Assembly: GCA_028673005.1 (NCBI GenBank)
Contig: CM054112.1
Span: 26,948,124 to 27,012,123, forward strand
Length of the DNA: 64,000 nt
Direction: 5' to 3'
DNA from: Tanypteryx hageni
Lineage: Eukaryota > Arthropoda > Insecta > Odonata > Petaluridae
Of this stretch, positions 1-12,900 are shown in pieces (position 1 is the stretch's first letter; every line of letters starts with the position of its first letter). The notes under the pieces were generated by a model that was not told where the DNA came from, did not search any database, and saw nothing but the letters and a program-made list of their open reading frames with translations. The translations under genes and the position numbers were made by a program.

Positions 1-342
1 AAAATATCCTTAATTTTGAGTGAAAAATGAAAAGGGCCTAAATTTTTAGAGGTATTTATGATATTCCAGAATTCTTTAGAATTATTACTGACATTGAGCA
101 ATCTGTTATTGCTATATGACTTTTTAGCTGTATTTATAAGTCTGCGATACTGAGCTTTCTGAGAATTGTTCTGTCTTGAGTTCATCATTGCCACTGGATT
201 TGCAAGAGATTGTTAGATGTTTAAGATAAGTGGAAAACTGTCGAATTTCAGTGGAAATCCAGTTTTTGCAAGTGTCTTATATATGATTATTTATGAGTTT
301 TTTTCTCAGTAACTATACAATTTCATACATTACAGATTATAA
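1..342. other. AT-rich non-coding sequence, likely alkaline phosphatase intron
   Basis: I see no coding exon or RNA here. The next alkaline phosphatase exon (C-terminal part of the enzyme) is expected further left on the minus strand but cannot be found in these bases, so this is probably intron. Confidence 0.5.
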
Positions 343-617
343 CAGGGGTGACCAAACTTACTTACCCTCGGAGCCGCATACGATAATCTTCAGAAGTTCA
401 AAAGCCAAATGACACATTCTTGTCATAAATTTACGAACAGTAAAACATAACCTGTATCCAAACCAATTTAAATATAATGCATGTTCCTTAAGCATCCCAA
501 ACACATTTCAAGTCGCACTAAGTCACTGTGTTCTGTAGTGGAAGACGTTAACAAGCCTCCAAATGGAAATAATAAAGAGCCACATACGGCTCACGAGACG
601 CAGTTTAAACACCCCTG
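343..617. mobile_element. Non-autonomous hAT element (MITE), 275 bp
   Basis: The ends are short inverted repeats: CAGGGGTGACC at the left and the complement of CAGGGGTGT at the right. The flanks are 8-bp direct repeats, GATTATAA (335-342) and GACTATAA (618-625), one mismatch. An 8-bp duplication and CAGGGGT ends are typical of hAT transposons. No transposase is encoded. Its inside resembles the MITE at 27377-27674 in inverted orientation, both carrying a stretch like AGCCRCATAYGATAATCT, so the two belong to one family. It sits just downstream of alkaline phosphatase exon 8, in the following intron. Confidence 0.85.
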
Positions 618-630
618 GACTATAACATAC

Positions 631-901
631 CTAATATGTCATTACCCCTTCTGGGGTATCCGTTTATACTCATTGTATGAGTGTGGTCACTGGTGACAAT
701 GAGCAAAGTGTCCGATGACACATTGGGCCAAAATGAAGAAGCCATAGGTGAGAATGAGGGATGAGAGAGGACCGGGGAAGGTGCAGATAAGGAAAGCTTC
801 TCCACCACAGCAGCCACAGCCTCTTCCATGGCAACCGTTTCATCTAAAGCCTTGCGAGCAGTCCCACGATGATGAGCAATGTCTATCAGGCCACCTTCAA
901 C
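631..901 (-). CDS. ALP: Alkaline phosphatase exon 8 (last one in window)
   Basis: Acceptor CAG at 904-902, donor G|GTATGTT at 631/630; phase 0 in, phase 1 out. It encodes EGGLIDIAHHRGTARKALDE and later TSDHTHTMSINGYPRRGND, the metal-binding core of the enzyme. Between them is a Ser/Pro-rich stretch (SLSAPSPVLSHPSFSPMASS) that is longer than the usual linker in this family. Confidence 0.92.
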
Positions 902-3900
902 CTGACAAGTTAAAGCACTAAATTAAATAATAGCAGGAGCAGTTAACTCATTCAAGATGATTTTAAAAGGCTTTTTGATGTGCAAATCATTCAATTAATA
1001 TCATAAATTACACTGAATTATACTGATGATGTGATTTCTTACTTCTAAATCACAATTGCAAATACCCATATGCAGTACAGTAAATCAGTAAGAAGAACGG
1101 CTGGTCATGTATGGGAAATTTCTTGTTGTAATTCAGATACATAGCTTGTAAGTTTCAGCATTTATAAAAATTAAACTGCTGTTACAATAAATGCTTTGTA
1201 TTCCTTGAAATACAACACAATGTGCTGCAGCTATTATCTCATCTTTCTATACTTGTAATAATGATTTCCTACATGGATTTTCTCATTGTCTTAGTTTTAT
1301 CTCCATTTAGTTATTTAATCAATGTTATCTATTCTAGAAATTCAATTTAATGAAAAATATGACTAACTGAAACATCAAAAATAGAGAGAATAGTGACTGG
1401 AAGTTTCAATTTGTAGTAACACTAAAATCCACAAAACAAGGTTTATGAGAACTCGGAACAACATGCTGTGCTTGTCTGATTACTGAAGCATAGATTAGTC
1501 TCACAGGAACATATCATTCCATAACAGTGGTTCCACACCAATCAGTGACCTTACCACTAGCACAAAGCCCTTTGGATTATGGTGCATGGCATCAATAGCC
1601 GCAACAACCATCTCAGCCAGTGAGGGTGTCCCAGTATCTGAATCATTTCTCTGGAATTCGTAGGGCATATGCCCATTGGCAAATATACCTGTAGGTAATA
1701 AATGGTCTCAACAACAGAAAATTTGAAAAATAGAATGAAATAGGCAGTCAAATAAAACTGGAAAAAACTAAATTTCATAAATTGTTAGAAGAATCTTCTA
1801 AAAAATCAATACAGAATTATGAGAAAACTAAATAATAGGTAAGACAAAGAAATGACAGGAATTTAATTCATTCATTCATTCATTTATCCATGAGTCAAAT
1901 ATCCATAGCTCTGATGTGAAAAATCAAGTTGTAGATCTATAAAATATTTTTAAAAATTATTTTGCTGGAATGAGACAAGGACAAAAAAGATAATGACGTT
2001 ATGGAAAATTTGAGAAATTGAAACTCAACTTTTGTGATTAACATTGCATCCAAGAGCTTAACAATATTTGCTTCAAAGGAAATATTTTCATTGGTTGAAA
2101 TATTTAGCACATTTTAAATATTTCGCTTAGTAAATGAAAAATAATAAAATAAAATGAAAGGAATGTTTTCAAAAGCATTTTGTTATAGACAGAAAGCCCT
2201 CGATTAATGTCATAAATTCATTCCTGAAAATCACGATGTAGGGCAAAATATTATTAAATATTTCCCATAAGAACCCATGTTATACAATATTAATGGTTCC
2301 AAAACCTCAGGTTCAAAACCTCTTGAAACAAAAAGACATTATATACTGTATTTTATGGAGCTTTCTGGTGCCACATATGATATGAATGGTATGAGAACAT
2401 AAATAGATCAATAAAGCTATACATTAACATAGAAATGCAATTAAATTAACATATAGTATGACATATCTATATTTAAAGAGCCCAAAAGGCAACATTTTTG
2501 ATCGTACCTCTAGTTACAAGAGAAAGGAACTACGTAATACCAATTTGGTAAAATGTAGTCATAGAGAATGATGAATTATTACTAGAAAGTTTACAGAAAA
2601 CCACGAAAACTTGTGAGAATGCAAGTTCATGATGACATTGGTAGAAAAGAAATGCAACAAACAAATTATTTCTTACAGCAGTTACTGTATAATTAATTAA
2701 AATCTACCGTAATAGAGGTTAATAAAACATTTATTTTGTTTTTATTGAACTGCAAGTTTCATTAGGCCACAGATGATACAAACAAAAATAAAATCGGGAG
2801 ACGTTAAACTCAAGTTATCCCAATAGTACAGAATAATTTAAAGTTTATAAATAGGGCACTCAGCAGATCTTCCTTTCTGCACAACTCACAAAGCTTGTAA
2901 GGTTTTTAGTAAATGTGATTAAGAGGATTTTAACGGCTGCTGAGTGGACTTCGAGGAGGCCAAAACTACCACTCTTTGGAGCAATTGCTACAAAATATCA
3001 CTATGCAAATTTAATAAAATTACATGAATCCAAAACACTTTTCCCACTCAAATAATGCAATCCGCCACAACTGCAGAAGCACTGCACAACAGAATTGAGA
3101 GTTATCTAAGCCAGTGTTTCTCAAACTGTGGGCTGCAAAATTATTTTGGATGCAAGGTGAAATGTTGAAAAATAAAGTTTTCACAAATAAAAAAAATTTT
3201 ATCAGTGAATTTTAGGAAATACGATGTGATGAAAGTTATTAATCTTATGTATCTATAAAAGTGTTTGTATGTATGTCTGTGTGTGATTATATAACTCGAG
3301 AACCACAGAACGTAGAAGCAAGAGAAATGTATCATTTTAATTGCAGTGCAGAGAAAGGTGGTGTAGTAAGGTTTTTAAACCAATTTGATAGACCATTTTT
3401 ATTTTTTTAAATATTTTCTCTTCTAATTTTTTCCATCTGAATAACATGAGAATGAGTGTAGACAAATTTTAATTTGGACTTTAAAATTACTAATAACCCT
3501 AGTACGAGTTTCAGACTTGAATCCAGGAATGCAGAAATGAATGAAGTTTTGTTTTCCTACTGTCGAATTTCAAATACTGAACAAAGATTTCCTAAATTAC
3601 ACTTTTAACAGCAAAATTTCGACATTTTTTATTCAAAAACTTATGGTTGTCATGTATATCCAATTGTTGCCGACTTCTTGAACTAGGAAAACCAGGAATG
3701 CGAGTTAATTTTTATCATGGTGATGTAAATAAACAAACTTCTGTCAATAGCATTGTTGGTTTTGTGAGATAAAGATTAGTACAAGCTATATGTGAAAGTG
3801 ACTTTGTAAATGCAAGAGGCATATTTTTAAGGTGTATAGTGCAAAAATTGTGGGTCTTATCTCTGTGATGGGTATTCGCTGGTGCTGAAATCGCGAGCTG

Positions 3901-6900
3901 AAATTCTTCAACGGGAAATTCCCCTGCCCCAAACGTATACCCTTAATTATTTAATCACATTGTGCCAGTGAAGACAACTTTACATAAATTTGCAAAAAAA
4001 TGTGATGCATGATCCAAATAAAGCCCATCCGGGCCTTCATGGAGAAATTCCTGTTTTACATAGCTTCCCTCTTCACTGTCATAATTTGAAGATTTTTGTT
4101 AAAAGAATCTTTGCTAAATTTCATATATTGTATTAATACAGGACTGTTATGTAATGGAAGGTTGAATGATTAACACTCAAATAATTTTTTTATAAATATT
4201 GAAGCAGAAACCCGAACAATGTTGAATTGAGTCAAATAACTTGCAACTTTTTCGTACTTAAATTTTTTCTGTATACTCTGCATTGATTATTTGTTCTGAA
4301 CCCGAGCAATGTCCAGGTAATTCTGCTAGTAGTTACATAAAATGAAGAAATTTGCAAGAAAGCTTCTTATTTTTAATATTTACGATTCAAGGGGGACTCC
4401 ATGATATTGAAGGGGGCTGCGACAGTTAAAAGTTTAGAACCACTGATCTACGCAATATTTTTTCATGCATTATTTCAGCTCCAAGTCAGGACAATGTTAA
4501 CTCGAATCATTGAGGATGTTAATTCGAATATGAGTAAAAAAATTTTGAATGATGTAAATGCAAATCAACGTTATTCGAAGCAACATTAAACTGGGGACAC
4601 ACTGTACAAGTGAGGCAGTCAAAATTCAGAAGATTAGATGCATAAGCCATGCTAAACTAATATAGCATAGTTTCTGAGGTACAAAGGTATGCCACTGTGC
4701 CTAGACCTTTAACCAAAAGACGTCCTTATGATTTAACATTCACATGGAATAATGAGGAAGTGAACTGCATGCATGAGGGAGATCCTCAATTTCAGTCAAC
4801 AGTCAGACCACAGTAACCCTTTCAAGGGCAGATTCTGAACACTAGAAAAAATTAGCCTCTAAATCTAATCCTACGTGTTGAGCAGTTCACATGCTCTTTC
4901 AACCTCTTTACCACCTCTCAGTGTTGTTGTTATAGAGTGCCAAGAGTACCATGTGTGTGCAGCCCTAAAATAAAGCCTGGGTGCCCAAGGCTCAGGCTAA
5001 AACCACAGGTAGCCCTCCAGCTTATTCTGTCGCTGGGATGGGCAGCATTGGGTTATCCGACTTCTAGAACCTAGAAATATTACTGATTCTGGGAAGAAGG
5101 CATTACAGATGGGAAATGAATCTCCTTTTCTGAAAAAGAGAGTTTCTCAGCAGGGCTCAGCTAATTCCAAGGGTGATTTAAGATGTAAGCTCCCTTTACA
5201 GAGAAAAGTCCTTAAGTTTGATTGAAGGAGGAGTAAACATGAAAAAAGAGTGACATTGGGTGAAGGGTGTGAAACAAATTAGTTATAATATACTGGAACA
5301 ATTCAGGAAAGAGCCACCCATTTGAATAGTCACATAAAGAGATGTAACAAACCTCCTCTATGGATCCCCACATGGTTATCTGGTGGTTGACTCCTAGCAC
5401 TTGCTTGACCATGACTCTTCCATTTATTTGCAATAACCTTGTTCGAGTGGTCGTTCCATGTTGTGAAGTGGTCTGTGTGAAAGCGCTTAGTGTATTTTGG
5501 TTGGCATGAATGTCTTCTGGTGTGTTTCTCTGGTTTTGTGCATTAACCATTGCACTAATTACATATTTGTAACAAAGTCGTTGGTTGTGGCAATTATTTG
5601 CTACCACTGACACTTTTTTCTGTAACCAGCAACCTTTAGCATCCATCTTTCTGAAGCTGCATTGGTCATACAAAAAGAAAGATCGTCAAGCAATCGGAGA
5701 AATATGTCTCTAATTTTTTACAGTTTATCACTGTTTTGAAATTCTTCATCTTCGGGAACAACAATTGATTGCATAGCCAGGATTTGAATTGCAAATATCA
5801 AATTATATTGTCTTGTCAAAATAGCAACCCTATCTTTTACTAAAAAATAGCATCGATTTTTTTTACCTATTCTATTTAATGGTATAAACCAGTGGTATTC
5901 ATCCTGGGAAAGGTACACCCCTGGAGGTACATGAATAAGCATATTCCCATATGTGACTTTTATACACTTGCAAAATGTCTGCAATAAAAACTGCATGCAT
6001 GTGAGTTTTGGTTTAACATAAATCAGTAAGTTTCTTTGCAAAGGAATTAAGGGTTCATCAACTGAAAAACATTGAATACCACAGACATAATTAAGTCATT
6101 TCCAGCCGCTATGTTGCTTGTCTAGTAATCGTACAAATAGTCATCATAATTTTTGTGATAAAAATGAAAATCCTGGCTGAGATCTACGATGTCTCAAGAG
6201 TTGTCTGGCCTAGCACTTTTGCACATACATAATGATATTTATATTGTTTAATAATGTTATCGACAAATTTGGAAGTATAAAAGATAGACGAGTTGAATTT
6301 ATTTTTTAACTGTCTTAGTGCCACAGGTCGATATATCGGCCAGGGGCATGTTAACTCCAGGGCACTTAGGGAACGTGCCCTGGGCCCCATGCTCTAGAAA
6401 AGAGATTCTGCAGATAAAAAATTATAAAAATAGATTTTATTTTATTAAATAGTTGATCCTAAATCCTATTATTGATAAAATTATCAAGTGCTATTTTTAC
6501 ATTTTACACTAATTTAAATGCTATATCTTGGCCGTGCGCTGTAGGCACCTTTACGATAGGACAAGTCCATTCTCGGGGCGGGATCGATTTTAGGGGAGGT
6601 GGTGTTTAGGTGTGAGCATTGACTGTGCAAACTTAAAATCTGGAGGGGAAGAAGGAAAGGGAAGGAGGTACACTAAGGCTGATGGTCTCGTCCGAACCAA
6701 AATTCATGCAGGTGCTCTGATGTCAGCTTCCTCATAAAGCTTTTCCTTCCCATTCATTCCATTCCCCTCTCACGCATCTCTGCCTGCCACCTTAGAGGGC
6801 ACAAGTTATACCTATAAATGCAATTCATGAACTGAGTACTACCAATCTAGATATGGCCTTCCCAAATGTATTTGTTGCACTGAGAATTTATTTGACTATT

Positions 6901-9900
6901 ATGTCGTCAAATACTGAGAGAGAATGTTCTTTCTCAACTTTAAAAAGAATAAAAAATCATCTATGCTCAGCATTGTTAGAGGAAAAACTCAGTAATTTGG
7001 CTGTGCTCAGCATCAAGTGGGACATAACAAGGAGACTCGATTTTGTAACATTGTAACAGACTTTTCTAGAGAAAGGTCTCGAAAGGAATTCTTCCAAGCT
7101 TAAGTTAGCATAATTAATGCTGCATAATTACGTGATTTTCATTTATATGATGGCAAGATCATATGCCTTCTTTGTTTTGCTGATATATTTATTAAATATT
7201 AAAAGGTTGATTCTTTTTAGTGCTTTCGTCATTGCTGAAAAGCACTATTATCTTAGTGATGTTCATCTGTACATATATAACAGGGAAGAATTGGCTGAAC
7301 CAATTTCAACCAAATTTGGTATATAGAATATTCACATAAATTAATGACCAAAATGACATATTTGGACCAGATCGACTCAGTAGGAGTGCCACAATTGCAA
7401 TGTTTATTTTTCCGGTAATTGTGAATTTGGAAAGAATTGGCCAAACCGATTTCAGCAAAATTTTGTATGAAGGAGGTGTGCAACATAGAAAAACAAAATC
7501 AAGATTTTTGTACAGATATGGAAATCAGGGCTGCCACAATCAAGGTAATAAAAAATTTCTTTTTACACGTGTGTGTTGAATTGTCTGAATCAATTTTAAC
7601 CAAATTTAATAATTATAGTATGTATACACATATATTGAAATCCATATTAACACATTTAAACAGAACCTGCCAAACAGGGGTGCCACAATTACAAATTAAA
7701 CTTTCAGTAATTAAGGATTTGGAAGGAATTGGCAGAATGGATTTCAATTAAATTTTGTATATAAGATTTGTACAACATACCATAATGAAATCAAGAACAA
7801 CCTTGGGAAAAAATCCGAAATTTCAGAAAAAGTTATATTTAAGAGTTTTTTACCCCAAAGTCCAATTTTAAACACCCACAAGGAAAGCATTGACAACTGT
7901 GCAGGACTCTGTAAAATTGCTTTTTTAAATTATTCACAATTAAGACACAAAGTCGGAACATGCACTGTACTGTGGATAAAAGAATGAAGTTTATTTTTCT
8001 TGCAGACAAAATTCAAATCCATGCTGAATTTGCATAAACATTTGATTTTAATCATAAACTTATAAAAGGTTTATCTACCCAAGCAACAACGCCAATGCCT
8101 TTCAATGGGAATTGATTTTCCATACTTCAAGAGCATTGATTTAATACTTTTAATGGGAATCAATCGACCATATTACATAATATCGTTAATGACAACCAAC
8201 TAGGCAAACATATGGCGACATTTTAATCCTACCTCATAAAATATTCCATTTATATTTATATTATTATTATTTTAAGTGTGATACATACCATAAATACCCG
8301 TGTATAATGCGCACTTTTTTTTCGAAATATTTGAGTTAAAAATTAGGATGCGTGCAGAGGCATATATTCAGGGTGTACTAGGTGAGCGGTACACCCACAG
8401 AATCGCAATGTCACCAATATTATATTTTTGCATTTATTCCTGTTAAAGACTCCCCTAATCATTTTCTGGCTTCGTGTGATTCCTAAAATCAAATCCAATA
8501 TACAATGTTTCATGAAGAGGAGAAGTTTCAGCACGTAAACATTGTATCACATTCGCGTTAATAGCCGGGGTGTGCGATAAGAAATACGGACAGCTTTGAG
8601 CCCTTTAAACATACGTCAAGATGGCTCAGCGGGTCAAATTCTTAGCCTCCTTGTGGTTTTAAACCGTCCAGAAGGCGTGGCAGGATGTGCGCTGAGACAA
8701 CAGCACCCAGAAGTAGTTAGCGGTTGTGATTGGCTATTGTGTGAAGCAATCCAATTCAACGTTGTTACTTGTCATAAGATGCTGTTTTTGTTTTCTGAGT
8801 TTTGTCTGTTTTGCCTGCATGGGGTCAAGTGTGAATTGACGTGTTTATGACACCTATTTAGACAAGTTTTTAACATATATTTATAATTTTTTAGATATAA
8901 TTTATAACTTTTTGCCCATATTTACAATGGGAAACAGTGATGACGATGTACTGAATGTCCCGTTTTCTGCCCGAGCTTTTGCGGATTGTATGAACAAAGT
9001 CGAAGAAGGTAAGCCTCGTCCTCCTCTTCCAAATTTACTGTGCAAGCACAAAGATGCAAAAACTGAGTACATGAGACATTTCTCTGTTTCACAATACAAT
9101 ACAGTAGAATGGTTAACTGGATGTGAAGTGCGGGCAAGACTTTTTTGTTGGCCTTGTTTATTATTCTACAAAGATAAAGGTGTTTGGAATAAGCACGGGT
9201 ATTCCGATCTTAATCATTTAGCTGCAGCAGTGCAAAAACATGAGCGCTCTCAACCACATATTCAGTCATTTTTAAATCTTAAGATGTATGGAAAACAAAG
9301 AATTGACACTCTCATTGACAGCCAAAGAAAAATTGAAATTAGCCGTCATAATGAACAAGTAAAGAAAAATAGAGACATTTTAAAAAGATTAATTGATGCT
9401 GTATGTTATTTGGCTAAGCAAGAGCTTCCTTTGAGAGGTGATGATGAGTCTGAAGATTCAGCCAACCGAGGGAATTATATAGAATTTTTAAATGTGCTCC
9501 GTGAGTATGATCCTCTATTTAAAGGCATCGACTGTATTTTGAGGAACTTCTCCCACAGTACAAAATGATATCATTAACGCTATATCTGATGTGGTTAAAG
9601 ATGCTATAAAGAAAGAAATTTCTTCCACTACATTTGTGGCCATTCTTCTGGATGAAACTTCTAATGTCATGTCAAAATCGCAGCTATCAACTGTTTTCCG
9701 TTTTGTCCATAATGGGCAAACACACAAAAGGTTCATCGGATTTACAGACGTAAATGATGATAGAATGTCTAGTGGTCTTTTTAAACATGTTGTAAACAGA
9801 GTTGAGGTATTTAATATTAAGGACAAGTTGGTCGGCCAAACTTATGATGGTGCCTGTGTAATGAGTGGACATATTAATGGGTTGCAGAGTAAAGTTATCG

Positions 9901-12900
9901 AGGCCTATCCTTTAGCAATATTTATGCATTGCTATGCTCACGTTTTGAACTTAGTTCTGAAGCAAAGCCTCTTGAATATCAAGGAATGTAGATTGTTTTT
10001 CCAAACTATCAGTGGATTGGCAGCATATTTTTCTAAATCATTGAAAAGAGTAAATGTTTTGCAAGATTTTGTTGCTAAAAAATTACCCTCTGTTGCACCA
10101 ACCAGATGGAACTTTACTTCCCATTTATCTAACACAGTAAAATGCCCCAGAAGTCAACTTATTGAATTTTTTTAATACACTGGGGAATGGGACGTGGATG
10201 CTGTAATCAAAGCTCGTGGTTTTTTGTATTTCTTGCAAGATTTTCAAACAATTTTTTTGCTAGAAATTTTTTCTGTTCTGTTTGGCTATACTGATGTTTT
10301 GAATAATATATTCCAAACATCATCCTATGACATATTGTACTGCTGTAAAAAGGTGCATGATACTATGAAACAGCTTAGGAATGAAAAGGAACATGGATTT
10401 GATGATATTTGGGTTTCTGCAAAGGAAAAGCATACGGTTGAGGAGTCGAAGCCTAAAAAACGAAAAGGATCTGAAGAAGAGGAGAAGAGTGCGTGCCTTC
10501 GATTATACCAGAGAATAGTTGACTGCATGTGCCTGAAGATGGAAGAAGATACTCTTCACTTTCGAAACTTGAGCTTTTTCAACTCCTTTGTAGCAAAAGA
10601 TATGATCAGTATGTGAAAACTTTTCCTGATGGTATTCTAGAAAAATTAAAGGGTTTCTACGAACCAGTTTTTGACTATGTTCGCCTAAAAAATGAACTCA
10701 AAGTGCTTTCTTCTGATGAATTTGCGAGGAAACCAGTGCATCACCTATTAAAATTCATGCAAGAAAATTAGCTTCAGGTTGCATTCAAGGAGATTTATAA
10801 ATTAGCAGAACTTTTCCAACAATTGCTAATATTAGATAGTCATAGTGGGTGTAATTTTTAAAAATGCAAGTCAAAATACTACAGTGCCACTTGGTGGAGA
10901 ACCCTTAAATTATCTCTGACAGTCCCACATTTTAGGTTATATCAGTTCGTTTGACTGCCAAGAGATGGCATGATGGTAAAAATTGCACGACAATATTATT
11001 TTCTATCAAAATCTTCTTTACAAATTAGGTTTTCCAACGATTGCTTTTATTAGTTACTCGTAGTGTTTTATTTTTAATGTTTTAGGCGATATTTGCAACC
11101 AAAAAAGAAGTATAAATACTTTTAATGAAATTTCAATAATGTAGTTAGGCCATGGATCAGTGTTGTCCAATAAACATCCGCAGACAAAAAAAATAATAAA
11201 TTGTCACAGAGTGTTGACCTGAGATGCTCGAATTTTATAGATCTGAAGTGTTATTGGTGTTTTCTGACACACTGACAAAACACTTAAAATAAAGATTATG
11301 ATAAACTTTACTGTTTTACTATATTCATTTTGTTGTATATAAAAATTAGTATATTTCCTTTTTTGCATTAAAATATACTGTATATACCCGTGTATAATGC
11401 ATAGTTTGAAGACCACATTTGTAAGTCATTATGTAGGGGTGCCTGTTATATACAGGTAATACTTTTGTGCAGTTAAAAACAAAAATTGAAGTGTACCTAC
11501 CTTGCTCCAGATTCACACTTTTTGGGTGGATGGAGGGGAAAACCATGTTCATTATCAATAATTCAGCTTATTCATATATAAATTAAACATATCAAACACC
11601 TAATTAGTTCCTTACAATTATATTTCCACCCTCCCCTAATATTCCACGTTTCAATAGTTAATCAGCTGATTGCTGTAGTCTTCCTCAAACTCGCCAAGTA
11701 GACTTCCCGCAAAACGCGTAATTGCCTGTCAAATGTGACGGGTATGCATGAATTAAGTATTAAGTTCAAATTGAAATAAAAATTAATGATATCAACTTTT
11801 ATAGGCACTAAAAAGTAAACAATAAATATAAAATTCACATAACAGTGTTATAGAGACTAAAAATTGTTTTGGGCGAATAGAAATTGTATGACAAAGAAAT
11901 ATATTATGCTATACAATTCTTATATGCCCAAAATTATTTTAATTTACGGAACATTTAATTTTGATCCTCTTTGTCTCACTCCTTCCTTCTTTCTTCCTCT
12001 CTCTCTCGTATTAAAGCATTCAAAGCATGCTTTTCTTATGCATATAGTGTAAAGATTAAGGGAAAAATACAATATCAAGATTTAACAATGACACAATTGG
12101 CAAGGCAACATATTGTTAAAAAGCTTAAATTTTTCAAATAAATACAATTTAAATGTAGAACTTAAGCGATTTTGTATTCTAGGCAAAATGTGACAGTGAG
12201 AATATGAAACCTTATTTATAATTCTTTAAAATGGTCCAGGTCCAAAGATCGCATGTCAATTCTTTCTAATTTTAATTTGCAAAAGAGTACAAGCCTGTAA
12301 GTCGAAAAATTTATTTTTACGTGTTATCTTATGGGAAATGGCACCCCTCTCCTACCAAAAATAAAAATTCTGGCTCTGAGGTGCACATTCTCATGGTCCC
12401 ATTAGTAAGTGTACCAAGTTTTAAGTCTCTAAGTTTCTTGGTATTCGATATATGCTGTATGTAGAAATGAAGTTGTTGCAGATGAAGTAACAGAAATATA
12501 TATGTATATAATTGATGTAATTTAAAACCATAGAATTCATTTTCCTCATCATCTTCAGCACCAAATAACTACCGTAAATACCTGCGTATAATGTGCACCC
12601 TCGTATAATGTGCAGGGTGGTTTTCAGCTTCGTAATCTATGATTTTTCTATATACCCGCGTATAGTGTGTATTTTTTTAGCGTTACCGTTCCAGAATAAA
12701 GTAGATGGTGTAACATGTTCTAAAGCAATGATCGAATTATTGGTATTATGTATTGGTAACATAATGAAAGTGCGAAATAAAATTTTCGAATAACGTTCCA
12801 AAAGAACGTCAGCTAACTCAATCATTACATACTTTATGTTTACTTACAAGGTGATATTAGGACATACACAATAAATCGAATTATATTAATTTCATAGTAT

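Noticed and set aside
5212..6041. Minus-strand frames of 153 and 107 codons inside the alkaline phosphatase intron
   Set aside because: No resemblance to alkaline phosphatase or any family I know; the exon 6 to exon 7 join is already complete, so no exon is needed here.
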